Source of the DNA: Sphingorhabdus sp. EL138
GTDB taxonomy: Bacteria; Pseudomonadota; Alphaproteobacteria; Sphingomonadales; Sphingomonadaceae
NCBI RefSeq assembly: GCF_900258045.1
Contig: NZ_OGVD01000003.1
Span: forward strand, 310,001 to 374,000
Reading direction: 5' to 3'
Length of the DNA: 64,000 nucleotides
Shown: piece by piece, positions 16,159-24,498 of the stretch
Position numbering within the stretch: position 1 is the first letter of the stretch
Layout of the letters: every line of letters begins with the position of its first letter
Program-made: the position numbers and the translations under genes
Notes under the pieces: model-generated
The model's input: the letters and a program-made list of their open reading frames with translations, nothing else
What the model was told of the DNA's origin: nothing
Databases searched by the model: none

Positions 16159-17796
16159 CTAAACCGCCAAACTCCGCTGCCCCCGCATAACGGAGCGGCT
16201 TTCGCTGCCCTTCATCGTGGTAGACTTGGCCCGGATGGTATCAAGGAAATGCCAGGTAGAAGTTGCTTTTTCCGGCGTCAGCGAAACGGTCATATATCCG
16301 CGATTGGATGTATCACACCATTGCAGTTGATCATTGGTTTCCCGAACCGCACGTGCTGCCGTCAGTGGGTCTGCACCGGAAAGATAGGATTCCAGTCCGG
16401 GTGAGGTCACGCTATGGCCGCCAAATTCAACACCCGCCGCGCCGCCGCTGGTTTCCAGATTAAACGCCCAGCCATTATGACTGTCACCCGACAATACGAT
16501 CAGATCAGCATCAGCCTCCTGCGCACCCATCAACGCGCGTTCCCGCGCTTTGGGATAACCATCCCAACTGTCGAGATTAATCGGCAGGCCAACTTTGGAT
16601 GCAAGTGCGCCAATCGCCACCCGCGCTTTCGCGAAAGCCGGCGCATCATCGGCAAGCCAGTTCACGGCCTCTTGCGGCAGGCGCAATTCGCCCATCACGC
16701 ATTGTTGACCCCAAACCTGCCACTTGGTGCCGGATGTCCGCGATTTGCCCATTGCTTCGGCGAGCCACGCCTCTTGCACGGCCCCCAGCATCTGCCGTTC
16801 GGAATCTTGCCAGGTGGTGTCGCGAAATGTCTCGAGAGCCGTCTGGATATTCTCCTGCCCCTGCAAAGCAGCTGCCAAATCTGCCGGTTCACTGCGCCCG
16901 CCAATCCGGCTTTCTGTCATGAACAAGGTCGCAAGATCGCCAATCTGGTACTCGCTCCAGAGAGGTCCGCCCTCATCACGGTCACGCACCGGCATCCATT
17001 CCCGATAAACCTGTTCAGCGATACGCTTGCGCACTTGCCAGTCGCCTTCCGTTTTGGGCTGGTGGTTTTGCGCGCCGTTCATATGGGCATCATTGGTGAA
17101 TTCATGATCGTCCCACATGGCGACCATCGGATAAAGCTGATGGATTCGCTGCAAATCGGGGTCGCTGCGATAGGCGGCGTAGCGCAGCCGGTAATCCGCC
17201 AACTGAACAATCTCATGCCCCGGATCAATCGCCCGACCTTCCAGCATTTGCTTTTCGGAGGGGTAAGTGCCGACCGGATACTCATAAAGATAATCACCGC
17301 TATGCATCACCATATCGAGATCGCTGCGCTGAGCGGCATGGGCATAAGCGTTAAAATAGCCGAATGGCAGATTGGAGCAGCCGAATACGCCTAGGTTGAA
17401 TTTCTGGGTCGGTCCCTGTGGCAACGTCCGGGTGCGACCGGCCATCGACTTGGTCCCATCAGGCGCAACAAAGCGATAGAAATACCATTGGCCCGGCACC
17501 AGATCCGAAACGACAAATTTTGCAATATGATCCCGGCTCGCAGACGCAGTCACTTCGCCAACCATTTTCGCACCGGAAAAATCGACATCTTGCGCCATTT
17601 CAACGGTCAGCTTGCTGTCGCCTCCGCCGACAAAACGGGTCCACAGCAATACCGAATTTTGCGACGGCTCGCCACTTGCCACACCATGAGTAAATCCGCG
17701 CGCCTTGGCCATAGCAGCATATGCAGGTGCAGACATTGCACCGAGGCCAAATGTGCCCAGAGCCATTAACTGGCGACGATCAATTTTTATGGTCAT
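16159..17796 (-). CDS. phoD: PhoD-like alkaline phosphatase, Tat-exported
   Basis: Secreted metallophosphatase of 545 residues that releases phosphate from phosphodiesters or monoesters. The N-terminus IDRRQLMALG with a hydrophobic run ending in APAYA is a twin-arginine signal. The PhoD N-terminal beta domain (FTHGVASGEP) is followed by the metallophosphatase core: FGCSN, HSGDYLYEY, WDDHEFTNDAH and LSGDSHNGWAF, which provide the Fe/Ca ligands. It starts three bases after the stop of the DUF3667 gene. No Pho box was recognised upstream. A second phosphatase, PhoX, lies at 46765-48132. Confidence 0.9.
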   Translation of the reverse strand: MTIKIDRRQLMALGTFGLGAMSAPAYAAMAKARGFTHGVASGEPSQNSVLLWTRFVGGGDSKLTVEMAQDVDFSGAKMVGEVTASASRDHIAKFVVSDLVPGQWYFYRFVAPDGTKSMAGRTRTLPQGPTQKFNLGVFGCSNLPFGYFNAYAHAAQRSDLDMVMHSGDYLYEYPVGTYPSEKQMLEGRAIDPGHEIVQLADYRLRYAAYRSDPDLQRIHQLYPMVAMWDDHEFTNDAHMNGAQNHQPKTEGDWQVRKRIAEQVYREWMPVRDRDEGGPLWSEYQIGDLATLFMTESRIGGRSEPADLAAALQGQENIQTALETFRDTTWQDSERQMLGAVQEAWLAEAMGKSRTSGTKWQVWGQQCVMGELRLPQEAVNWLADDAPAFAKARVAIGALASKVGLPINLDSWDGYPKARERALMGAQEADADLIVLSGDSHNGWAFNLETSGGAAGVEFGGHSVTSPGLESYLSGADPLTAARAVRETNDQLQWCDTSNRGYMTVSLTPEKATSTWHFLDTIRAKSTTMKGSESRSVMRGQRSLAV

Positions 17797-17799
17797 AAT

Positions 17800-18975
17800 T
17801 TATCCCAGAATCCCAACTGCAAACAGAATGGCGAAAAACAATGTCATGCTGATGACAGTGAAGAGAAGCAAGGCAGAAAGTCTAAGCAGCGCTTCGATCC
17901 TGGAGAGCTTATAGGCATGCCGCAACTGTCGGTACATGTGAAATGGGGGATAGAAGACAAGCAAAATAACCCATATTTCTTGCGAAACACCGAGTGCCGC
18001 CAGCGCTGCACAAGTAATAAACAGCAACGACATGAAGCTGATCGAATAGGTCGTAAAAACGGCGTGATCATAGAAATGATAACCACGACGACCGATGAGA
18101 GTCAGCCAAACGAATGGCAGCGAGATCGGGATCAACAACCATGCAAATTTATAGCCATTGGCCTTAAGTTTGTAGAGCAACAGGTCCGGATTTTCGTTCA
18201 CTTTCCTGAACCCGTCCATGATCGTCTTGTCGAGTTCCTTTGATCCCGTGGTCACACTGCTATCGTCGTTCAGCACGTTACCCTCTTGAATATCTTCCAA
18301 CCCGGTTTGCAATTGGTCGATATCTTCATCGGTGAAATTGCCCAGTTTAACATCACCGTCGCCCAACTTGACCTCAGGATAGGGTGTTTTTTCCCCGGTC
18401 ATCGTCGCCAAGAGATTTCGGCCTTTCTTCAGATCCAGGACTTCCTGACGCAATTTCGCCTGATCTACGGTGTCACCCGCCTCCAGTTTGGCTTCCTTCT
18501 CTGCAATCTGTCTTTCGATATCGGCAGTTTGCATCACAACGCCCATGTTGACGTCTTCGTCGGTCTCGACCGCACTACCTCCCGAAAAAGGACCGCCAAG
18601 GAAGGAAAAGACCGCGAACATCATGAACACGGAAAACAAAAACAACGCCATGGGAGAGATAAACCGAGCGCGCTGACCGTGAATATAACGCCGGGTCAGG
18701 TCTCCCGGTTTCCAGGCCAAGAGCGGCAGGGTTCGCCAGAATTTCCCTTCGAAATGTAGAACCCCATGCAAGATATCATGCCAAAACGCACCGATCGAAC
18801 GGTGAATATGCAGCGGCTGTCCGCAATTGTTGCAATAATTGCCAGTAACCGGCGCGTCGCAATTCAGGCACTTGCCGGAATTACCTCCAGTCGCATCGCC
18901 ACTCTCGCTCTCAACCGCTTTCGCAATCAAGGCGCCTTCAATGGCTGTTCCGGCTGCTTCAAATTCCCCTGACAT
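17800..18975 (-). CDS. DUF3667 zinc-ribbon membrane protein
   Basis: A 391-residue protein with a zinc ribbon (CLNCDAPVTGNYCNNCGQ, residues about 36-55) followed by the DUF3667 region (HRSIGAFWHDI, FEGKFWRTLPLLAWKPGDLTRRYI) and about five transmembrane helices, one near 105-125 and four in the C-terminal part. Between them lies a charged, probably coiled region (residues 150-215, with repeated AEKEAKLEAGDTVDQAKLRQ). Function is unknown. It is directly upstream of phoD with a three-base gap, so they are likely co-transcribed. Confidence 0.82.
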   Translation of the reverse strand: MSGEFEAAGTAIEGALIAKAVESESGDATGGNSGKCLNCDAPVTGNYCNNCGQPLHIHRSIGAFWHDILHGVLHFEGKFWRTLPLLAWKPGDLTRRYIHGQRARFISPMALFLFSVFMMFAVFSFLGGPFSGGSAVETDEDVNMGVVMQTADIERQIAEKEAKLEAGDTVDQAKLRQEVLDLKKGRNLLATMTGEKTPYPEVKLGDGDVKLGNFTDEDIDQLQTGLEDIQEGNVLNDDSSVTTGSKELDKTIMDGFRKVNENPDLLLYKLKANGYKFAWLLIPISLPFVWLTLIGRRGYHFYDHAVFTTYSISFMSLLFITCAALAALGVSQEIWVILLVFYPPFHMYRQLRHAYKLSRIEALLRLSALLLFTVISMTLFFAILFAVGILG

Positions 18976-19086
18976 ATATCAAGTTTTCGCCAATTTGATC
19001 AATAAGGCAAGTAGCTTTTCAGCAACAGCCGATTGACCAAATCACTTTCCAGCAATGCCGCGACCATGAAACCGCGGCCATAGCCG

Positions 19087-19728
19087 CTATCGCGCCAAAA
19101 TCCCGGCCATGATCAGGTCGACTGTCTGCTCGCGATAGGCATCGCGCATCTTCTCGTGGAAATCATCGCGGCCATAACAATATTTCCATACCAGTTTGCC
19201 GGTAAAGAACCGGTCCGCTGCGCCCGTCACCGCGGAATAAAATAGCTGCGGGTCAAGATCACGGAAAACGCCGGTCTTGATGCCGTCACCGACAAAAATG
19301 CTATAGGCCTCGGACAGGGGCTTGAGATATTTCTCGGCAATATCCCGCGCGCCTTCGGGTGGCAGATCGCGGATCAGGCGCATGGTCAGGCGGTGGATAT
19401 AGGGATATTGATAATAGGTATCGATCACCGCGCCGATATGGTGGCGCAGCTTGTCCTCCGGCGGCATATCTTTTGCGATCAAAAGCCCGACATCCTCGAC
19501 AATCTTGGTCATGTCACGTTCTAGAATCGCCTCAAGCAAGCCATCCTTGTTGCCGAAATAATATTTGACCAGCGCGCTGTTCAGGCCGGAACGCACCGAT
19601 AGCTCGCTGAAGGAAATATCGATGGTATCGCCCTCGCGCATGATCTGGCTGGCTGTTTCAATCAGCTTGCCGCGCGCGCTTGCCCCATCGATTTCCCCGT
19701 TTTTTTCGGCCTGTTTGTCGGCACTCAT
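19087..19728 (-). CDS. TetR family regulator, likely of acyl-CoA catabolism
   Basis: A 213-residue regulator with a helix-turn-helix near residues 18-65 (ISFSELSVRSGLNSALVKYYFGNKDGLLEAI) and a C-terminal ligand domain (YIHRLTMRLIRDLPPEGARDI, FFTGKLVWKY). ATG 19728 is preceded by AGGGGAAGAG, preferred to an in-frame upstream start at 19770. It is last in a minus-strand series thiolase-SDR-crotonase-tetR. By context it probably binds an acyl-CoA and represses the surrounding genes, and it is the best local candidate to bind the 18-bp motif at 22858, 27415, 35193 and 43372. That link is inference. Confidence 0.85.
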   Translation of the reverse strand: MSADKQAEKNGEIDGASARGKLIETASQIMREGDTIDISFSELSVRSGLNSALVKYYFGNKDGLLEAILERDMTKIVEDVGLLIAKDMPPEDKLRHHIGAVIDTYYQYPYIHRLTMRLIRDLPPEGARDIAEKYLKPLSEAYSIFVGDGIKTGVFRDLDPQLFYSAVTGAADRFFTGKLVWKYCYGRDDFHEKMRDAYREQTVDLIMAGILAR

Positions 19729-19779
19729 AACTCTTCCCCTCACTCGGCGGGCCTTACTCCATGGCCCCAACTCAAGTGA

Positions 19780-20649
19780 TTACTTATAAACAGGTTCTTC
19801 CCACCAAGGGAAGGTGTCTGGCATATCTGTCGACACTTTGTCAGGATAGACCGGATCGCGCTTTTCGAGGAAACTGGCAATACCCTCTGCCGCGTCACCG
19901 GATTTTGCGCGATTATAGATGATCCGGCTGTCAATTTTGTGCGCTTCCATCGGATGATCCGCGCAAGGTATTTGCCACAGCATCTGCCGGGTGAGGGCAA
20001 TCGAAACCGGGGCCGTGTTGTCGACAATTTCCCGTGCCAAGGCATAGGCTGCCGGTAGCAATTCATCGGGCTTGTGGATCGAGCGGATCAGTCCGCCGTC
20101 GAGGGCTTCCTGCGCCTTGAACACGCGCCCGGTCATGCACCATTCGATCGCCTGCGGCCGCCCGACAATATGCGGCAGAAACCAGCTCGCCGCACCATCG
20201 GGGGCAATGCCGCGCCGGGCGAAGACAAATCCAAAACGAGCCGTCTCGCTGGCCAGACGAAAATCCATCGGCAATTGTAAGGTAGCGCCAACCCCAACCG
20301 CTGCGCCATTAACCGCCGCAATCACGGGTTTCAGGCATTGATAGATACGCAAAGTCAGCTTGCCGCCGCCGTCGCGGACCCGCGGATCGGAATAATCGTC
20401 CACCGGGTCGCTGCTGGCAAAGGGCTTTGCCCCGCCTTCGGGTGTCAGGTCGGCACCGGCGCAAAAGGCGCGATCTCCCGACCCGGTCACGACCACTGCG
20501 CGGACATCGTCATCCGCATCAATTTGATCAAATGCGTCGCACATTTCCTTCAACATGGTGTTCGTGAAGGCATTCATTTTTTCCGGGCGGTTGATGGTGA
20601 TGGTCGCGATATTGTCGGCAACATCGTATTTGATCTGGGTGTAGGTCAT
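19780..20649 (-). CDS. Crotonase-fold enoyl-CoA hydratase/isomerase family protein
   Basis: A 289-residue crotonase-superfamily enzyme: NIATITINRPEKMNAF at the start, GDRAFCAGADL for the oxyanion hole, and GVGATLQLPMDFRLAS. The two glutamates of classical enoyl-CoA hydratase are not conserved (GATLQL and FGFVFARRGIAPDGAASWFLP), a pattern of a crotonase subgroup whose reaction is unclear, so isomerase, hydratase or hydrolase activity is open. ATG 20649 gives the conserved N-terminus; the frame runs further upstream through a repeat. It sits between an SDR gene and a tetR. The preceding intergenic space holds a 161-bp palindromic element. Confidence 0.85.
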   Translation of the reverse strand: MTYTQIKYDVADNIATITINRPEKMNAFTNTMLKEMCDAFDQIDADDDVRAVVVTGSGDRAFCAGADLTPEGGAKPFASSDPVDDYSDPRVRDGGGKLTLRIYQCLKPVIAAVNGAAVGVGATLQLPMDFRLASETARFGFVFARRGIAPDGAASWFLPHIVGRPQAIEWCMTGRVFKAQEALDGGLIRSIHKPDELLPAAYALAREIVDNTAPVSIALTRQMLWQIPCADHPMEAHKIDSRIIYNRAKSGDAAEGIASFLEKRDPVYPDKVSTDMPDTFPWWEEPVYK

Positions 20650-20672
20650 GGGGAGGATCCTCTCCTTCAAAA

Positions 20673-20833
20673 CTCCTCTCCCCTTTGAGGGAGAGGAAAC
20701 GAAAGCTTGGCAGCTTGCCTGCCTAGCGAAGTTGGAGAGGGGGCTGGCTTGGCGCTTCCTCTCACCCCTCTCCAAGATTTTCTAGCGAGCAAGCTCACAA
20801 GCAAATCTGTCCTCTCCCTCAAGGGGAGAGGAG
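20673..20833. repeat. 161-bp palindromic intergenic element
   Basis: The gap between two catabolic genes is almost filled by an imperfect palindrome. The outer arms at 20673-20697 and 20810-20833 match as inverted repeats except for one extra T. Inside each arm is itself a hairpin (CTCTCCC...GGGAGAG). A second inner pair, 20711-20742 against 20765-20796, is also inverted and mostly matching, with TTGGAGAGGGG pairing exactly with CCCCTCTCCAA. It has no coding capacity. It resembles MITE-like or REP/BIME-type repeats found between genes in proteobacteria. No clear target-site duplication was seen. Confidence 0.75.
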
Positions 20834-20841
20834 ATTATATA

Positions 20842-21627
20842 TTACCGTGGCGCCATACGGATCGCACCGTCGAGCCGCACATCTTCACCGTTGAAATAAC
20901 CGGTTTCGATCATGCACAGCGCAAGCTTCGCATATTCGTCAGGCTGACCGAGACGTTTCGGGAAAGGTACGGATGCAGACAATGCATCGCGCACTTTATC
21001 AGGCGCGCCAGCGAGCAACGGCGTGTCGAAAATGCCTGGCAAGATCGTATTGACTCGAATGCCTTCGGCCATCAGATCGCGCGCGATGGGCAGGGTCATG
21101 CCAACCACGCCGCCTTTGGAAGCGGAATAGGCGGCCTGGCCCATTTGGCCATCTTCAGCGGCAACCGAAGCGGTGTTGACCATCGCGCCGCGTTCGCCAT
21201 TGTCGTCAAGCGGATCAAGCGTCAGCATGCCAGCTGCAGATTTCGCGATGCAGCGGAATGTGCCGACCAGATTGACCTGAATCACAAAGTTAAACGCATC
21301 CAAGGGGAAATGGCTGATCGAGCCATCTTCACGGCTGCGTTTCGCGGTCTTGATCGCGTTGCCGATACCGGCACAGTTGACCAAGATGCGCTCCTGACCA
21401 ATGGCCGCGCGCGCTTTTTCAAAGCCGGCATCGACGCTCTCTTCTTCGGTCACATTGACCTTGCAGAAAACGCCGCCAAGCTCAGCGGCCAGCGCCTCGC
21501 CTTTTTCTTCGTTCAGGTCGAACAAGGCGACTTTCACACCTTTTTCAGCCAAGCGCCGCGCAGTCGCTGCACCGAGACCAGAGGCACCGCCCGTTACGAC
21601 GGCCGACATTGTGTTGTTGAGTTCCAT
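20842..21627 (-). CDS. SDR dehydrogenase, 3-hydroxyacyl-CoA dehydrogenase type II-like
   Basis: Classical short-chain dehydrogenase of 261 residues. The NAD-binding motif TGGASGLG is near residue 13, with an Asp (LFDLNEE) that favours NAD over NADP. The NAG motif is changed to NCAGIG, the active-site serine is in VNTASVAAEDG, and YSASK carries the catalytic Tyr and Lys. Overall form (FPLDAFNFVIQVNLVGTF, LPGIFDTPLLAG) resembles human HSD17B10/type II 3-hydroxyacyl-CoA dehydrogenase. It lies between thiolase and crotonase genes in one minus-strand operon, which supports a beta-oxidation step. Confidence 0.88.
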   Translation of the reverse strand: MELNNTMSAVVTGGASGLGAATARRLAEKGVKVALFDLNEEKGEALAAELGGVFCKVNVTEEESVDAGFEKARAAIGQERILVNCAGIGNAIKTAKRSREDGSISHFPLDAFNFVIQVNLVGTFRCIAKSAAGMLTLDPLDDNGERGAMVNTASVAAEDGQMGQAAYSASKGGVVGMTLPIARDLMAEGIRVNTILPGIFDTPLLAGAPDKVRDALSASVPFPKRLGQPDEYAKLALCMIETGYFNGEDVRLDGAIRMAPR

Positions 21628-21649
21628 GAGTTTTCTTTCTGTTTTAAAC

Positions 21650-22822
21650 TTAATTCAAACGTTCGATGATGGTGACATTGGCCTGACCGCCGCCTTCGCA
21701 CATGGTCTGCAGACCATATTTGGAACCGCGGTTTTCCATCGCGTTGAGCAAGGTCGCCATCAGCTTCGTGCCAGATGCGCCAAGCGGGTGGCCCAAGGCG
21801 ATCGCACCGCCATGGACGTTGATCTTGCTGCGGTCTGCACCGGTATGCTTCAGCCATGCGAGCGGCACGGGCGCGAATGCTTCGTTAACCTCATAAAGAT
21901 CAATATCGCCAATATTCATGCCTGCACGCTGCAACGCACGATCCGTGGCAAATAACGGCTCCTCGAGCATGATCACCGGATCACCGGCGGTCACGGTAAG
22001 ATTCACAATCTTCGCACGGGGCGTCAGGCCGTGGTCTTTGAGGGCCTGTTCCGAACAGACCAGAACGGCACTGGAACCATCACAAATCTGACTGGCATTG
22101 GCTGCGGTAATCGCGCCGCCTTCCTGCAGGACTTTTACGCCGCCGATGCTTTCCATGCTGGCGTCGAAGCGAATGCCTTCGTCGACCTTGTGCATTTCTT
22201 CGCCTTCTGGTGTTTCCACTTTCACGGCGACGATTTCATTTTCAAACGCACCGGATTCGGTCGCAGCAATCGCCTTCTGATGGCTCTCCAACGCAAAGGC
22301 GTCGAGATCATCTCGGTTAAAGCCATGTTTTTTGACCAGCATTTCCGCGCCCATGAACTGGCTGAACTGAACGCCGGGATAGGCTTCTTCAAGCCGTTCA
22401 CTCTTGTTGGTGCCCAAGCCTGCGTCCTTGAACAGCTTAAAGGTCGAACCCATTGGCACGCGCGTCATGCTTTCAATACCATGCGCCAGCACCATATCCT
22501 GTGTGCCGGACATGATGCCCTGTGCAGCGAACTGGATCGACTGCTGCGATGACCCGCACTGACGGTCAATCGAAACGGAAGGAATACTGTCAGGCAGCTT
22601 CGATGCCAAGACGCTGTTGCGGCCAACATCGCCGGATTGCTCGCCGCCCTGCATCACGCAGCCGGTGATCACGTCCTCGATAGCCGCTGCATCAAAATCA
22701 TTGCGGTCGGCGATTGCGTCGAGTGTTGCCGCGCCAAGATCAACCGGGTGTACGCCCGCCAACCGGCCGCCACGGCGCCCACCTGCGGTCCGTACTGCAT
22801 CTACAATATAAGCTTCTGCCAT
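21650..22822 (-). CDS. Acetyl-CoA C-acyltransferase (thiolase)
   Basis: Degradative thiolase of 390 residues that cleaves 3-ketoacyl-CoA to acetyl- or propionyl-CoA. The nucleophilic cysteine is in DRQCGSSQQS (near residue 88), the histidine in GGAIALGHPLGASG (about 345), and the second cysteine in MCEGGGQANV near the C-terminus. The N-terminal RTAGGRRGGRLAGVHPVDL is typical of FadA5/FadA-like thiolases that also act on bulky acyl chains. First gene of the thiolase-SDR-crotonase-tetR run; the shared 18-bp palindrome (22858-22876) lies 36 bases upstream of its ATG. Confidence 0.92.
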   Translation of the reverse strand: MAEAYIVDAVRTAGGRRGGRLAGVHPVDLGAATLDAIADRNDFDAAAIEDVITGCVMQGGEQSGDVGRNSVLASKLPDSIPSVSIDRQCGSSQQSIQFAAQGIMSGTQDMVLAHGIESMTRVPMGSTFKLFKDAGLGTNKSERLEEAYPGVQFSQFMGAEMLVKKHGFNRDDLDAFALESHQKAIAATESGAFENEIVAVKVETPEGEEMHKVDEGIRFDASMESIGGVKVLQEGGAITAANASQICDGSSAVLVCSEQALKDHGLTPRAKIVNLTVTAGDPVIMLEEPLFATDRALQRAGMNIGDIDLYEVNEAFAPVPLAWLKHTGADRSKINVHGGAIALGHPLGASGTKLMATLLNAMENRGSKYGLQTMCEGGGQANVTIIERLN

Positions 22823-22857
22823 CTTCCTGCTCCTTAAAACTGTTTGAGAATCCGAAA

Positions 22858-22876
22858 TTTAACTGAACGATTAAAC
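22858..22876. promoter_or_regulatory. Shared 18-bp operator-like motif, copy 1
   Basis: TTTAACTGAACGATTAAAC, a near-palindrome (TTTAACTG against CGATTAAA), lies upstream of the thiolase operon and downstream of the aldehyde dehydrogenase terminator. Three more copies in this window sit at the edges of other acyl-CoA catabolic units, which argues for a common regulator. Confidence 0.55.
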
Positions 22877-22899
22877 CTGCGTCACCCTAGCGTCAAATG

Positions 22900-22932
22900 A
22901 AAAAGCCGATCATCACAATAGTGATAACCGGC
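22900..22932 (-). terminator. Rho-independent terminator of aldehyde dehydrogenase operon
   Basis: On the minus strand a 12-bp stem (GCCGGTTATCAC with GTGATGATCGGC, two wobble pairs in RNA) around a four-base loop is followed by five T. It lies 24 bases after the aldehyde dehydrogenase stop codon. Confidence 0.8.
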
Positions 22933-22956
22933 CTCTTTCAATCGCAACCTGTGTTT

Positions 22957-24384
22957 TTAAGCAGGCACGTTATCTTTCTTGACCGTGATCACCTGTGGAT
23001 AGGTGAATTCCAGAAGGCCTTCCTTGCCATATTCCGCACCAAAGCCGGATTGCTTGTGCCCGCCAAAGGGAGCGAAGGGCGACAGGTGCAGGAATTCGTT
23101 GACCCAAACAGTGCCGGTTTCCAACTGCTCGGCCACTTCAACACCCTTGTCAGGATCAGCGGTCCAGACCGCGCCAGCCAGACCATATTCGCTATCATTC
23201 GCACGCTGGATGGCTTCTTCCTCGGTGCTGAATTTCATCAGTGGCATGACCGGACCAAATTGTTCTTCGGCCACGATCCGCGCATCTTCCGGCGGATTAT
23301 CGAGGATCGTAATCGGCATATAATAGCCCGGCACATCGGGATCATGGTCCCCGCCGACGAGGAATTTATAGCCATTATCCTTGGCATCCTGAACCAGTTC
23401 CAGAACCCGATCATATTGCTTCTTGTTCTGAATTGGTCCGACCGCTGTACCCTGCTGCGCGCCGTCGCCAACTTTCACATGTTTGGCATATTCGGCAATT
23501 GCCGCGCTTAGCTCGTCATAAATATCTTCGTGGATATATATGCGCTTCGCCGCAACACAAATCTGGCCGGCATTGGTGAAGCTTGACCAGAATAACTGCT
23601 CTGCGACTTTCTCGACATTGGCATCAGGCAGAACGATGGACGCATCATTGCCGCCCAGCTCCAAAGTGATCCGTTTGAGATCCTTGGAAGCGCCTTCCAT
23701 GATCTTCTTGCCGGTCGCGGTGGAGCCGGTGAAGGTGATCTTGTCGATATCGGGATGGCCGGTAATGAGCGGACCAAGGCTATCTTCGCCGGTCAGAATG
23801 TTGACCACGCCAGCCGGCGCGACATCTTTAATCAGTTCCGCCAGCCGCAAGGTGGTCAGCGGCGTGAACGGTGATGGTTTCAGAACGATGGTGCAACCGG
23901 ACAAAAGCGCAGGCGCGATCTTCTGTACCGCCATCATGACCGGGAAATTCCACGGCACGATGCCGCCAACCACACCAACCGGAACCCGCCGGGTGCGGCT
24001 GAGGCGTTCTTCGCTATCTTCGTTGATTTCGTCATCGAGGTCGAGTGTGGACTGCGCGCCGGCCATCATTGACGCGCCGATAATTTCGCCCTGTGCCTGT
24101 GCATGCGGCTTGCCCTGCTCTGCGGTCAGCAGACGGAACAGCTCGTCACTATTTTCCTTGATGGTGGCGGAAATCGCCTGCACCACAGCGCGGCGTTCAT
24201 CGATCGATTTCTTGCTCCACGCCGGGAAAGCGGCGCGCGCTGCGGCGACCGCCTCGTTCAGCTCTGCCTCGCCGCATGACGGCACCTGACCAATCACTTC
24301 TTCATTGGCGGGATTGACCACGTCCAGCATGGTGTCTGTGCTGATCATCTGACCGTTGATGAGATTCTTATATTGGGTAATCAT
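22957..24384 (-). CDS. NAD(P)-dependent aldehyde dehydrogenase
   Basis: Oxidises an aldehyde to the acid; 475 residues, the usual length. Motifs: VPWNFPVMM (catalytic Asn), FTGSTATGKKIM for cofactor binding, ITLELGGNDASIVL with the general-base Glu, and NAGQICVAAKR with the nucleophilic Cys (near residue 280), then EEQFGPVMPL. GGAGAG precedes the ATG. It follows the P450 gene by 114 bases on the same strand, so P450 hydroxylation of a terminal carbon, oxidation of the aldehyde and CoA ligation could be successive steps. An intrinsic terminator follows at 22900-22932. Confidence 0.93.
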   Translation of the reverse strand: MITQYKNLINGQMISTDTMLDVVNPANEEVIGQVPSCGEAELNEAVAAARAAFPAWSKKSIDERRAVVQAISATIKENSDELFRLLTAEQGKPHAQAQGEIIGASMMAGAQSTLDLDDEINEDSEERLSRTRRVPVGVVGGIVPWNFPVMMAVQKIAPALLSGCTIVLKPSPFTPLTTLRLAELIKDVAPAGVVNILTGEDSLGPLITGHPDIDKITFTGSTATGKKIMEGASKDLKRITLELGGNDASIVLPDANVEKVAEQLFWSSFTNAGQICVAAKRIYIHEDIYDELSAAIAEYAKHVKVGDGAQQGTAVGPIQNKKQYDRVLELVQDAKDNGYKFLVGGDHDPDVPGYYMPITILDNPPEDARIVAEEQFGPVMPLMKFSTEEEAIQRANDSEYGLAGAVWTADPDKGVEVAEQLETGTVWVNEFLHLSPFAPFGGHKQSGFGAEYGKEGLLEFTYPQVITVKKDNVPA

Positions 24385-24498
24385 GTCGCTCTCCTTTGGA
24401 ATTTCTGCCCGTTCGTTTCTATTTTGGTTTCTTCTAAACTATTACAAGACTAACTGCGCCTGTCATTTTGCGCATAACCATCATTTCGCCCATATCCT

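Noticed and set aside
16414-17394. A 326-codon plus-strand frame opposite phoD
   Set aside because: Antisense shadow of a clearly conserved gene, no start signals.
18976-19086. GCCGCG/CGCGGC inverted repeat after the tetR gene as a terminator
   Set aside because: The stem is present at about 19055-19078 but no T-run follows it on the relevant strand.
20707-21669. A 320-codon plus-strand frame
   Set aside because: Begins inside the palindromic element and runs opposite the SDR gene; no recognisable protein.
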